From RBG-16-64-43 sp964353865 (GTDB lineage: Bacteria; Chloroflexota; Anaerolineae; Anaerolineales; RBG-16-64-43), in NCBI GenBank assembly GCA_964353865.1, contig CAYGXJ010000036.1, positions 1 through 63,523 on the forward strand: DNA of 63,523 bases. Direction: 5' to 3'. Shown one piece after another: positions 50,241-58,718 of the stretch; positions within the stretch are counted from its first letter, which is position 1; every line of letters begins with the position of its first letter. The notes beneath the pieces were generated by a model that saw only the letters and a list, made by a program, of their open reading frames with translations, searched no databases and was not told the origin of the DNA. The position numbers were made by a program, and so were the translations under genes.

Positions 50241-51188
50241 TCAGACGCGGCCCTCGAACCCCTTTTGAGCCAGGCGCGGGTCGAGCGAGTCGCGCAGCCC
50301 ATCTCCAAGCAAGTTGAATGAAAGCACCGTCAGCATCAACGCGATGCCCGGAAAGAAGGTGAGGTGCGGCGCATTGAATATGTTCTTGTATTCCTGGCCG
50401 ACCATCAGGCCCCATTCCGGAGTTGGGTGTTGGGCGCCCAGGCCAAGGAAGGAGAGGGCGGCGGCATCGAGAATGGCGGTGGCGATGCCCAGCGTGCCCT
50501 GAACGATGAGCGGGGTGAGTGCGTTGGGCAGGATGCGGCGCAGCATGATGTGCAGGCTCGAGCCTCCCAGCGCGCGCGAGGCCGAGACGAAGTCCAACTC
50601 TTTGATGGAGAGCACGCTTGCCCGCACGACCCGCGCGAACGTGGGGATCGAAACAATCCCAATCGCCAGCAGCGCGTTGATCAGTCCCGGGCCGAGCACG
50701 GTCACGATCGCGATAGCCAGCAGCAGGCTGGGAAACGCCAGCAGCACATCCATCAACCGCATGATGATGTTGTCGATCTGGCCACCGAGATATCCGGCCA
50801 ACAGCCCAAGCGCGGTGCCGATAATGATCGCGAATGACACCGTGGTCAGGCCGATGATCAGCGAGAGCCGCGCGCCGTACAGCACCCGGCTGAAGACGTC
50901 GCGCACATTGCCATCGATGCCGAAGTAGTGTTCCGGTTGGTCGGCCGGGCAGCCCAGCAGGTGAATGCACGGGTCGCCGCGCTTGGTCACCTTTTCGATG
51001 CCGATCAGAGGCAGAGTGGGGTCGTACGGGCTGAGCACTGGTGCGAAGATGGCGGCCAGGCCGAGGATGACCAGGATGGTGGTCCCGACGATGGCCGATT
51101 GGTTACGACGCAGCCGGCGAAACGCTTCCCAGTAGGGGTTGGATGGCCGTGCTCGCGGAGCGATCGGTATGACGTCGGCCGTCTGCAT
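50241..51188 (-). CDS. Dipeptide-type ABC permease (DppC-like)
   Basis: A 315-residue permease of the oligopeptide/dipeptide class with about six membrane segments. The N-terminal cytoplasmic region reads NPYWEAFRRLRRNQSAIVG. An extracytoplasmic loop holds HLLGCPADQPEHYFGID, with two Cys. The EAA loop is ASRALGGSSLHIMLRRILPN and the end has EWGLMVGQEYKNIF. ATG 51188 (MQTADVIPI) is the start; the long frame upstream to 52460 is a shadow of dppB. It is two bases from the dppB-like stop. The substrate is likely a peptide or related compound. Confidence 0.92.
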   Translation of the reverse strand: MQTADVIPIAPRARPSNPYWEAFRRLRRNQSAIVGTTILVILGLAAIFAPVLSPYDPTLPLIGIEKVTKRGDPCIHLLGCPADQPEHYFGIDGNVRDVFSRVLYGARLSLIIGLTTVSFAIIIGTALGLLAGYLGGQIDNIIMRLMDVLLAFPSLLLAIAIVTVLGPGLINALLAIGIVSIPTFARVVRASVLSIKELDFVSASRALGGSSLHIMLRRILPNALTPLIVQGTLGIATAILDAAALSFLGLGAQHPTPEWGLMVGQEYKNIFNAPHLTFFPGIALMLTVLSFNLLGDGLRDSLDPRLAQKGFEGRV

Positions 51189-51190
51189 CG

Positions 51191-52267
51191 TTAGCTCAAC
51201 CGGATGCGCGGGTCGAGGAAGGCGTACAGCACGTCGACCAGCAGATTGACGGAGACGTAGAACACCGCAATGACCAGGGTGAATGCCTGCACCACGGTGT
51301 AGTCGCGGGCTGAGATTGATTCGTAGAGCGTCCGGCCTACCCCGGCCAAGTTGAAGACCGTTTCGGTGAGCACGGCGCCGCTCAGCAGCCCGCCCATCGA
51401 AAGGCCGATGACCGTGACCACGGGCAGCAGCGCATTGCGCAGCGCGTGGCGCATGATCACCTGGCGCACGCGCAACCCCTTGGCCCGCGCCGTGCGCACA
51501 TAATCCAGGCCGAGCACGTCGAGCATCGACGAGCGCGTCATGCGCGCGATGATCGCCATCGGAATTGTGCCGACGGCCGCGGCCGGCAAGATGAGATGCC
51601 GTAGGACGTCGGCCAGGATTTCCCAGTGTCCGGTGATAAGCGAGTTGAAGATGTACAACTTGGAGAAGAAGCCGAGGGTCGTGGCGGCAGCCCCGGTCAG
51701 GTTGGTCAGCCCCCATGCCTGCGCCAGGGAGGGCAGGGTCAGGCCGGAGGTGAGCCGGCCGCTGGGCGGCAGCCAGAGGAATGTATCCTTGAGAATAATG
51801 GCAAAGAGGTATTCGAGGAGGAGCCCGAGAACGAAAACGGGGGTGGACACACCGATATTCGCGCCAATCATCGTCACCACGTCGAGCGGTGAGCCGCGCC
51901 AGTAGGCCGATATCATCCCAAGCGGGATGCCGACAATCGTGGCGAAGATCATCGCCAGGGTGGCCAGCTCGATCGTCACCGGCAGCCGTTCCGCCAAGAT
52001 AATCATGGAGGAGCGTCCCTGGCGGAAGGAATCCCCCAAATCGCCTTTGAGCACCTGGCCCAGATAGATCACGAACTGCGTCGGAATGGGTTTGTCGAGG
52101 CCGTTGCGTTTGATGAACGCGTCGCACACCTGGTCGGTGGCTTTCTCGCCCAGCACCGCGCGGCATGGGTCGCCCGGGAGCACGCGGGCCAGGGTGAAGG
52201 TCACAAAAACGATGCCCAGGAGCACGGGCAGGGAATAAAGGACGCGGCGGATGATGAACTGGATCAT
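51191..52267 (-). CDS. Dipeptide-type ABC permease (DppB-like)
   Basis: A 358-residue permease. It begins MIQFIIRRVLYSLPVLLGIV and has the EAA loop RTARAKGLRVRQVIMRHALR and the C-terminal ISARDYTVVQAFTLVIAVFY and FLDPRIRLS, all characteristic of DppB/OppB. It forms the heterodimeric channel with the DppC-like protein. No matching ATPase genes are in the window; they must be encoded elsewhere or supplied by another system. Confidence 0.93.
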   Translation of the reverse strand: MIQFIIRRVLYSLPVLLGIVFVTFTLARVLPGDPCRAVLGEKATDQVCDAFIKRNGLDKPIPTQFVIYLGQVLKGDLGDSFRQGRSSMIILAERLPVTIELATLAMIFATIVGIPLGMISAYWRGSPLDVVTMIGANIGVSTPVFVLGLLLEYLFAIILKDTFLWLPPSGRLTSGLTLPSLAQAWGLTNLTGAAATTLGFFSKLYIFNSLITGHWEILADVLRHLILPAAAVGTIPMAIIARMTRSSMLDVLGLDYVRTARAKGLRVRQVIMRHALRNALLPVVTVIGLSMGGLLSGAVLTETVFNLAGVGRTLYESISARDYTVVQAFTLVIAVFYVSVNLLVDVLYAFLDPRIRLS

Positions 52268-52290
52268 CGCGAGGTCGGGGTCCGCTGGAG

Positions 52291-52320
52291 GATGGGGGAG
52301 GCTTGCGGGCCTCCCCCATC
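52291..52320 (-). terminator. Intra-operon hairpin between binding protein and DppB-like gene
   Basis: Perfect 12-bp stem GATGGGGGAGGC / GCCTCCCCCATC with a six-base loop, 31 bases after the binding-protein stop. No T-tract follows on the minus strand, so mRNA stabilisation or partial termination is more likely than full termination. Confidence 0.65.
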
Positions 52321-52351
52321 TTGATCCGAGTAAAGACTCGTGCAGGCCGGG

Positions 52352-54028
52352 CTAGGACGGCGGCGCGTTGAGGAACGAGCCGAACAACCCGGAGAAGTAC
52401 GAGAAGTCGCCCACGCGACCGACATGCAGCGGATCCGCCGCATCCCACTGGACGGCCCACGAGAGGACGACGTCGTTGGCGTCGAAGAGCGAGCCGTCAT
52501 GGAACATCACGCGGTCGCGCAGAGTGAATGTCCACTCGGTCGCGTCCGTGTTGGATGTATAGCCGGTGGCCAGCGAGGGGATCACCGTCGCGCCGCCGAC
52601 CTCGTAGGCCAACAGCGATTCGTTGATCTGCTCACAGACCCGCAGCGACTCGCCGTCGCTCTCATCGGCGCAGTACAAGCCGATCGGTTCCGCGTTCTGC
52701 ATCCAGACGAAGGTTTCCTGGCCAGGGATGTACATCACTTCCAGGCTCTCGTTGCCGAGCGGGCTGGCGTGTGCGCCCACGACCGCAGCCTTGTAGGCGG
52801 CGGCGGAGGCCCCGTGCGCAATCGGGATCATCGGGACGTGCTGTTTGATCAGGTCGTTGACCTCGGTGTACAGCGCGCGGCGCGCGTCTTCATCGCCGAG
52901 CTGCGCAGCCTGAGTGAGCCGCGAGGTAATGTCGTCCCACTTCGTGCCGAACTGCTTGGAGGCGCCGGCGCCAAAGTGGTAATCGTAGAAGTTGGTCGGG
53001 TCGGGGTAGTCACCGGTCCAGCCCAGAAGGTGCAGGCCTTTGAGCTCACCTGCGTCCGACGCATCCAGGTAGGCCCCGGATTCCATCATGTCCAGCTTGG
53101 CATCGACGTTGAGATTGGCCTTGAGCTGGGCAGCGATGTCTTGGGCAATCACCGGCGGTTCCGGCAGGTAGCCGCGCACCGCCTCGCGGTAGCTGAGGGT
53201 GGTCTCGAATCCGTCCGGGAAGCCGGCTTCTGCGAGCAACGCCTTGCCGGCGACCGGGTTGAAGTCGTACCACTTGCTCGCCGTTGGGCGGGCCAACAGA
53301 CCTTCCGGCAGGAACTGGTCGGCCACGCTGGATCCCGGCGGGTAGAAGGTGTCAATGAGGCGGTCGCGGTCGATCGACATGGCAATGGCCTGACGCACCT
53401 TCTCGTTATCGAACGGGGGGTAGGTGTTGTTGAACCCGACGTAGAAGATGTTGAACGGATCCCGCGGCGTCAGTTGCAGATTCGGATCCGCCTGCACCGT
53501 GGGGATGTCGTCGACGGCAACATTGTCGATGCCGTCCACCGGGCCGGCCTGCAGTTCGATCAACTTCTGCGGGCCTTCGGCGCTCCAGCGGATGACGGCC
53601 GTCGCCGAGGTGGCCTTCGCTCCCCAGTAGTTATCGAAGCGGCGTAGAGTCACGTTATCGCCGCGGTTCCAAGCCTCGAGAACGAACGGCCCGGTACCGA
53701 TGGGCTTCTCGATCAGGGTACCCCCACCGCCGGTCGACTGGAGGTACTCGGAGGGGTAGATCTGGAAGGCCGAGAACGCAGCCTTGGCCGGGAAGGCCGG
53801 GTCGGGCACGCACATCGTGAATTTCACGGTCAGTCGATCAACGGCTTCAATCGACTTGATGATTCCGCCGTAATCGCAGCTCGCGGCCTCACGCATCGTG
53901 GGCGTGAAGGGGCCAGCGGTCGGGAACGGCGGCTGGGTGGGCTCTGACGGGGCCGCCGGCTGGCAGGCTGCCAGGACGACACTCGCCAGGATGATAAACG
54001 TAGCGAGATATTGCCATTTGCTCTTCAT
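52352..54028 (-). CDS. Dipeptide-type ABC substrate-binding lipoprotein, circularly permuted
   Basis: A 558-residue lipoprotein (MKSKWQYLATFIILASVVLA then AC, Cys 22). It has SBP_bac_5 (DppA/OppA) sequence in an unusual order. The mature protein begins with what is normally the middle (IKSIEAVDRLTVKF, KPIGTGPFVLEAW, FDNEKVRQAIAMSIDRDRLI), continues to the usual C-terminus (QHVPMIPIAHG, ASPLGNESLEVM) and then adds the usual N-terminus (ETFVWMQNAEPIGLYCAD, TVIPSLATGYTSN, WTFTLRDRVMFHDGS). Total length is normal. The start follows AAGGAGGAGACTCAGT. It is the first gene of the operon with the two permeases. Ligand unknown. Confidence 0.9.
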   Translation of the reverse strand: MKSKWQYLATFIILASVVLAACQPAAPSEPTQPPFPTAGPFTPTMREAASCDYGGIIKSIEAVDRLTVKFTMCVPDPAFPAKAAFSAFQIYPSEYLQSTGGGGTLIEKPIGTGPFVLEAWNRGDNVTLRRFDNYWGAKATSATAVIRWSAEGPQKLIELQAGPVDGIDNVAVDDIPTVQADPNLQLTPRDPFNIFYVGFNNTYPPFDNEKVRQAIAMSIDRDRLIDTFYPPGSSVADQFLPEGLLARPTASKWYDFNPVAGKALLAEAGFPDGFETTLSYREAVRGYLPEPPVIAQDIAAQLKANLNVDAKLDMMESGAYLDASDAGELKGLHLLGWTGDYPDPTNFYDYHFGAGASKQFGTKWDDITSRLTQAAQLGDEDARRALYTEVNDLIKQHVPMIPIAHGASAAAYKAAVVGAHASPLGNESLEVMYIPGQETFVWMQNAEPIGLYCADESDGESLRVCEQINESLLAYEVGGATVIPSLATGYTSNTDATEWTFTLRDRVMFHDGSLFDANDVVLSWAVQWDAADPLHVGRVGDFSYFSGLFGSFLNAPPS

Positions 54029-54100
54029 ACTGAGTCTCCTCCTTAGAACGCGATCAAGGTCGGGTGCGTGTGAAGTCTCTTGCCGTTCGAGGCGATGGCG

Positions 54101-54110
54101 TTCACCTCCT
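54101..54110 (-). other. Second strong Shine-Dalgarno sequence in binding-protein leader
   Basis: AGGAGGTGAA on the minus strand lies about 73 bases before the binding-protein ATG. No ATG or GTG is well placed after it; an ATC-started 17-codon frame ending at TAA directly before the main ribosome-binding site is a speculative leader peptide. Confidence 0.3.
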
Positions 54111-54149
54111 CTCATGGGTCCGAGTGCTGCTCCCCGCAACTACTCGGAA

Positions 54150-54169
54150 ACCCCTCCCGAAGGAGGGGT
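54150..54169 (-). terminator. UUCG-loop hairpin in binding-protein leader (possible attenuator)
   Basis: On the minus strand ACCCCTCC, loop TTCG, GGAGGGGT: a perfect 8-bp stem with a UUCG tetraloop, followed by TTTCC. It lies in the roughly 185-base leader between promoter and start. Confidence 0.55.
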
Positions 54170-54220
54170 CAAAGGTCCTGGATGGATTAGGGTGAAAGCG
54201 TGCGGTGGATAATTCCCATC

Positions 54221-54248
54221 AGTATACACGGAAGTCTGGGCTTGTCAA
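54221..54248 (-). promoter_or_regulatory. Strong promoter of the dipeptide-type ABC operon
   Basis: On the minus strand a perfect TTGACA (54248-54243), 16-base spacer and TATACT (54226-54221). This is the best promoter seen in the window. It overlaps the last codons of the upstream membrane gene. The transcript would start near 54214 with a long leader. Confidence 0.75.
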
Positions 54249-55084
54249 CGCTGGACGGCGAGCAGTAGCACGCCGATGGAGGCCGCGGCGACGAAGGCGT
54301 ATTCCCCCAGCGTGCGCGAATCCAGCTTGCCCCGCAGGTGAACACGTGCCACGCCGATCACGCAGTAGGCGGCCACGGTCAGGCCGAGCCCGAAGGCTAC
54401 CGAGGGCAGCGGCCAGAAGTTTAGCGGCAGCCCGAGCTGTGCGATCACCAGGCCGGTGCCGGCGGCATAGGCCAACAGGCGTGGGCTGGGAGGTGCCGTC
54501 AGCTCGAGCAGCCGCAGAGCCAGGACCGCGACCACCACCCCGATGAGCGGCAAGAAGATGGCCAGCCGCGTTTCCGAGGCGTGCATCGCACTGAGCAGCA
54601 GGGCGAGCAGCGAGTAAGCGAGAATGCCCAGGCCGATCGAGGCCGGGTCGTAGCGGTAGTCATCGCGATCGATGACGATATACTCGCCGGCCACACACAG
54701 TACGACCAGCATGCTGACCGCCCCCATGCCAACCCACCAACGCGGGCCGGAGGGGAACAGCGCCAGCGCCACCCCGCCGCCGACGGTTGCCATCGCCGGC
54801 AGGATCAGATGCAGCAGCGCCGCCCAACGCGAACCTCCACCGTGCAGCCCATAGGCGGGGTGCACCCGCAGCACGGAGTCCGCCCCGACGGCAACCAGAG
54901 CGCCGAGCAGGACGAGGAAAACCGCGGACCCATTAACCAGCACGGTCCACTGGATGTTGAAAACGGTCAGCACGAATCCCTGCGTCGGGATTCGCACGAG
55001 ACGCGAGAGCGCGTTGCCCAGCACAACCAGCGCGGCGATCACGCTCAGACGCGGCGCGTCCAGGGGGATACGACGCGGTTCCAT
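54245..55084 (-). CDS. Multipass membrane protein, unrecognised family
   Basis: A 279-residue protein with about eight hydrophobic segments and few polar loops. Segments include LSVIAALVVLGNALSRLVRI, ILPAMATVGGGVALALF, ASIGLGILAYSLLALLLSAM and a C-terminal LGEYAFVAAASIGVLLLA. A conserved-looking acidic patch (VIDRDDYRYDP) lies between helices near the middle. I do not recognise the family. It is upstream of the ABC operon on the same strand, whose promoter overlaps its 3' end, so it is likely an independent unit. Confidence 0.6.
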   Translation of the reverse strand: MEPRRIPLDAPRLSVIAALVVLGNALSRLVRIPTQGFVLTVFNIQWTVLVNGSAVFLVLLGALVAVGADSVLRVHPAYGLHGGGSRWAALLHLILPAMATVGGGVALALFPSGPRWWVGMGAVSMLVVLCVAGEYIVIDRDDYRYDPASIGLGILAYSLLALLLSAMHASETRLAIFLPLIGVVVAVLALRLLELTAPPSPRLLAYAAGTGLVIAQLGLPLNFWPLPSVAFGLGLTVAAYCVIGVARVHLRGKLDSRTLGEYAFVAAASIGVLLLAVQR

Positions 55085-55207
55085 AGGCGCATTTTAGCAT
55101 GCGGCCCGTCAAGGGCGGGGGCGGTCACAGCGTGCGGGAACGCGCCCCGGGATGCAGCCCCAGAGCGTGCGGCCGGACAAGCCGGTGGCACTTCCCCCGA
55201 TCGCACG

Positions 55208-55213
55208 TATAAT
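55208..55213 (+). promoter_or_regulatory. Perfect -10 hexamer before prepilin peptidase
   Basis: TATAAT lies 26 bases before ATG 55240. No convincing -35 is found 16-18 bases upstream, so this is a weak call. Confidence 0.35.
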
Positions 55214-55239
55214 CGCCGGCGCGCAAAGGATTCGATCGG

Positions 55240-56076
55240 ATGACATCGGCTGCGATTTTCTTCGGAACGCTGGGGTGGTTTGTCGTCGGGCTGCTGTTCG
55301 GCGGAGGGCTGAACGGTCTGGCCGACAATCTGCCCGTGGGCGATGTGCCTCGGGGAGGGAACCGGGCCGAGGTGCTGCTCCTTCCGCGCTGCGACTACTG
55401 CGGCGAATCGCGCCGCGGGTGGCGGGGGCTGGCCGTGCTGCAGGCCCTGAGCGGGAGCAGCGTCTGCGGTCAGTGCACGGCACCCCGCAAACGGCGGGAC
55501 CTCCTAGTGGAACTGGCTATGGCCGCTGCGCTGGCCGCGCTGTGGCTCCGCTCGCCCGGGTCGATCGCCGAGCACTTCGGGGGCGCCGTCGTCCTGGGGC
55601 TCTTTGTCCTGACCACGGTGATCGATTTTGAGCATCGCCTGGTGTTGATGGACGTCAGCCTGGTTGGGGCGGGGCTCCTGCTCATGGTCGCGGGGCTGGG
55701 GGGCTTAGCGCGTGTGTGGGGCGCGTTAGTCGGGGCGGCTGCCGCGGCAGCGGTGTTCCTCGTGCTCTTTCTGCTGGGCTTCGCCTTCTTGCGCCTTATG
55801 CGCTACCAGACGCGCGAGGCGGCACTTGGTTTCGGGGATGTCGTGCTAGCCGGCCTGGTGGGTCTGGCTGTTGGCTGGCCGGCTGTGCTCCTGGCGCTGC
55901 TCTTAGCCATCCTCGGGGCGGGCGCGGCTGGTTTGGCCATCCTCGTTTGGAAAGCCGTCCGCCGCCAGGCGACGCAAGGGGCCACCATGGCATATGGCCC
56001 ATACCTCGCGTTGGCGGCGGTTGTCGTCTACTTCTTCGGCGCCGATCTGGCGCGCCTCTTCCTTCGCGTTCCTTGA
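55240..56076 (+). CDS. A24-family prepilin peptidase
   Basis: A 278-residue membrane aspartic peptidase that cleaves (and in many cases N-methylates) type IV pilin-like proteins. The first cytosolic loop contains two CxxC pairs (CDYC, CGQC) that bind zinc in the family. The catalytic Asp residues are in TTVIDFEHRLV and the GFGDVVLA motif. Around eight membrane segments are predicted. ATG 55240 is chosen. No pilin, pilB or pilC genes are in the window, so its substrates are encoded elsewhere. Confidence 0.88.
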   Translation: MTSAAIFFGTLGWFVVGLLFGGGLNGLADNLPVGDVPRGGNRAEVLLLPRCDYCGESRRGWRGLAVLQALSGSSVCGQCTAPRKRRDLLVELAMAAALAALWLRSPGSIAEHFGGAVVLGLFVLTTVIDFEHRLVLMDVSLVGAGLLLMVAGLGGLARVWGALVGAAAAAAVFLVLFLLGFAFLRLMRYQTREAALGFGDVVLAGLVGLAVGWPAVLLALLLAILGAGAAGLAILVWKAVRRQATQGATMAYGPYLALAAVVVYFFGADLARLFLRVP

Positions 56077-56122
56077 ATTCCCTCGCAAGGACGATTCCCG
56101 GCCGGCGTCTTGCCGGCCCGCA

Positions 56123-57043
56123 CTAGGCGGGGCTGCTCGGTGCCGGTCGGCGGCGGAACCAGCGCTGCCAATCGCGGTTCTCCCACACGACCAGGATGGC
56201 CGCAGCGTTGAACACGGAAGAGTACGTACCGCTGAACATGCCGATGAGCAGAATGACGATGAAGTGGCGAGTGGTGGCGCCCCCGAATAGCGCCATGGCA
56301 AATAGTGTCAGCAGGACCGTCAGGGTCGTGTTGATTGAGCGATCGAGGGTCTGCACGATGCTGTGGTTGACCACCGTTTCGAATGGAATGCGCCGGTGCA
56401 GGGTTTGATTCTCGCGGATGCGGTCGAACACGACGATCGTGTCGTGCACCGAGAATCCGATCACCGTCAGGACCGCGGTCAGAAACAACGCATCCGCTTC
56501 CCAGCCGAGGAACAACCCGAGCAAGGCTTCCAGGCCAAGTAGCACCAACACGTCGTGAACAAGAGAGGCAATGGCCGCCACGCCGAAGCGGAAGGCGTTA
56601 GGCACCCGCCGGAACGCATACGTCACGTACAGCGCGATGGCGACGGAGGCCAGAGCCACCGCTCCCGCCGCACGCTGCGCAACCTCATTACCCACCGCCG
56701 GCCCGACGCTCTCGAACTGAAGCACCGTCACCGCCCCGTACTCCTTCCTCAGCGAGGCAAGTACCTCCTGCTGGGTGGCCTCGTCGATCGGCTTGAGTTT
56801 GATCAGCGCGCCCGAGGTGCCGGAGGATTGAACGATCACGTCTTCACCGACAATGGCTTGCACTGTCTGGCGCACGGCCTGAGGCTCTGGCGCTGCCCCC
56901 GAGTCGAAGTGGACCTCGATCAGGCTGCCGCCCGTGAAATCAATGCCCGGTTTCATGCCGCCCAGCCCCAGGGCGATCAGCCCGGGGATAATGATCAGCA
57001 GCGAAACGCCGAAGAACCAGTAACGCTTGCCAATGATATCCAT
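56123..57043 (-). CDS. secF: Protein translocase subunit SecF
   Basis: A 306-residue SecF. With SecD it uses the proton gradient to assist late stages of Sec export. It has six membrane segments and the marks FGVSLLIIIPGLIALGLGG, GIDFTGGSLIEVHF, and later TVIGFSVHDTIVVFDRIREN, with QTLDRSINTTLTVLLTLFAM. Start ATG 57043 gives MDIIGKRYWFFG; the longer frame to 57130 is not needed. It follows secD on the minus strand by 76 bases. Confidence 0.95.
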   Translation of the reverse strand: MDIIGKRYWFFGVSLLIIIPGLIALGLGGMKPGIDFTGGSLIEVHFDSGAAPEPQAVRQTVQAIVGEDVIVQSSGTSGALIKLKPIDEATQQEVLASLRKEYGAVTVLQFESVGPAVGNEVAQRAAGAVALASVAIALYVTYAFRRVPNAFRFGVAAIASLVHDVLVLLGLEALLGLFLGWEADALFLTAVLTVIGFSVHDTIVVFDRIRENQTLHRRIPFETVVNHSIVQTLDRSINTTLTVLLTLFAMALFGGATTRHFIVILLIGMFSGTYSSVFNAAAILVVWENRDWQRWFRRRPAPSSPA

Positions 57044-57119
57044 GCTGCGATCTCCTTGAACCCTCCCCAACGCCGCGAGTCCCGGAACTCCTGAGCGTAT
57101 GCCCAGGGCGCGTGGTTTG

Positions 57120-58508
57120 TCAGACGCCAAACCACCCGTGGCGCTTGGAGAAGTCGATCCGATCCAGCACCAGGTGCAGCAAGGTGCGCGTCGCGATAAT
57201 GGCGGTGAACATGCTGACCAGCACGCCGATGGCCAGCGTTACCGCAAAGCCCTTGACGATACTTGCCCCGAATGTCCCCCCGAACCAAATGAGGATGGAG
57301 CAGGTAATGAGGGTGGAGATGTTCGAATCTCTGATCGAGGGCCAGGCGCGCGACCAGCCCGCCTCGACCGCGCTCTGCAGCGATCGCCCGGCGCGCAGTT
57401 CTTCCTTCAAGCGCTCGAAGATCAGCACGTTGGCGTCTACCGCCATGCCCACCGAGAGGATGAAACCGGCAATGCCGGGGAGGGTGAAGGTGACCGGCAG
57501 CAAGCGGTAGATGCTCAGGCTGGTTAGCGCGTACAGCCCCAGGGCCAGGTCGGCCAAGAATCCCGGCAAGCGGTAATAGAGGAGCATGAACAGAATGACT
57601 GTCCCCAGGCCGATGGCGCCCGCGATCATGCTGCGGCGCAGTGAGTCTTGGCCGAGCGAGGGCCCGACCGTTTGGGTGCGCGCCACCCGCAGCGGCACCG
57701 GCAATGCGCCGTAGCGCAACTGCACGGCAAGCTGGTTGGCCGTTTCGATCGTGAAACTGCCCGAGATCTGCCCCTGGCCGTCGGTGATGGCGTTCTTGAT
57801 GACCGGGGAAGAGATCACCTGGCCGTCGAGCACGATCGCCAGATACGTTCCGACATTGGCCGAAGTGTATTCGGCGAACACCTTCGACCCTTCGCTGGTG
57901 AGCTTGAAATCAATACTCGGCGAACCCAGGGTGTCGGTGCCTACACCCACTGTGTCGAGCGCGGCACCTGTCATCACGGTGTGATAAACGATCTCGCTGG
58001 CGGTTGGGGCTGCCGTGGGGGTGAGGCCCTCGGTCGCGGCGGTGGCGCCAGGGGTTGGCTGGGTCTGCGCCAGGCCGGCGCGCGCATCGGTCACGACCTG
58101 TGCCCCTTCCAGCAAGCGGGTGCTGCCGGCATTCACGAACTCGAGCAGCCCAGTCTCCTTGATCAGGGCAATTGCATCCTCGGTCTTCTCGAAGCCCGGG
58201 AGTTCGACCAAGATGCGGCGTGTGCCGGAAACCTGCACAATCGGCTCCGTCACACCCAGACCGTTAACGCGATTCTCGATCACGGTTCGCACGGTTTGCA
58301 TGTCGGAACTGGTGACGACCACGTTGTCGGGGACGTCGGCCTCCAGGAGGACCTGCAACCCTCCTTGCAGGTCAAGGCCTTGACGAATGCGCACGTCCCG
58401 ACTCCACGTGCCGATTTGCAGGAAGCTTGTGCCCGGCCAATTGACCCACAGGTCGAGGGCGAGCACGATCAGAACAACGAGCAGCCAGCGAGCCATGCGT
58501 CCGTACAT
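57120..58508 (-). CDS. secD: Protein translocase subunit SecD
   Basis: A 462-residue SecD. It starts MYGRMARWLLVVLIVLALDL, has the RQGLDLQGGLQVLLEADV signature, and later membrane segments with SVGMAVDANVLIFERLKEEL. The periplasmic P1 region carries a Pro/Thr/Ala-rich insertion (TQPTPGATAATEG), unusual in SecD but in keeping with other exported proteins here. ATG 58508 has GGAGG upstream; ATG 58496 is an alternative. The longer frame to 58784 runs through the promoter and leader. It is the first gene of a secD-secF unit. Confidence 0.95.
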   Translation of the reverse strand: MYGRMARWLLVVLIVLALDLWVNWPGTSFLQIGTWSRDVRIRQGLDLQGGLQVLLEADVPDNVVVTSSDMQTVRTVIENRVNGLGVTEPIVQVSGTRRILVELPGFEKTEDAIALIKETGLLEFVNAGSTRLLEGAQVVTDARAGLAQTQPTPGATAATEGLTPTAAPTASEIVYHTVMTGAALDTVGVGTDTLGSPSIDFKLTSEGSKVFAEYTSANVGTYLAIVLDGQVISSPVIKNAITDGQGQISGSFTIETANQLAVQLRYGALPVPLRVARTQTVGPSLGQDSLRRSMIAGAIGLGTVILFMLLYYRLPGFLADLALGLYALTSLSIYRLLPVTFTLPGIAGFILSVGMAVDANVLIFERLKEELRAGRSLQSAVEAGWSRAWPSIRDSNISTLITCSILIWFGGTFGASIVKGFAVTLAIGVLVSMFTAIIATRTLLHLVLDRIDFSKRHGWFGV

Positions 58509-58562
58509 ACGGGGAAGGCCTCCAGGGTGATACGCCGCCCCACCGAACCGGCAGGATGCGCG

Positions 58563-58606
58563 AAAAGGCCAGCCAGGAAAAAACTGCCGAATGCACTGGC
58601 TGGCAG
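58563..58606 (-). terminator. Overlapping alternative hairpins in secD leader (possible attenuator)
   Basis: On the minus strand a short stem CTGCC (58606-58602) / GGCAG (58588-58584) is followed at once by six T (58583-58578). An alternative 9-bp stem GCCAGCCAG (58604-58596) / CTGGCTGGC (58576-58568) overlaps it and is followed by CTTTT. The two cannot form together, so the leader could switch between them. Confidence 0.5.
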
Positions 58607-58614
58607 GTGAGCGC

Positions 58615-58620
58615 ATTATA
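58615..58620 (-). promoter_or_regulatory. -10 element of secD
   Basis: A perfect TATAAT on the minus strand, about 107 bases before the secD start. The -35 region is not convincing. Transcription from here would begin just before the leader hairpins. Confidence 0.45.
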
Positions 58621-58718
58621 CCGCCATTCGACCTACGGTTGGGAATTCGGGAGGGGGTCGCTCCAGTTTTGTGACGTATGTCGTGCCGCACTTGACCGTT
58701 GCGTGCTAGAATTACCTC

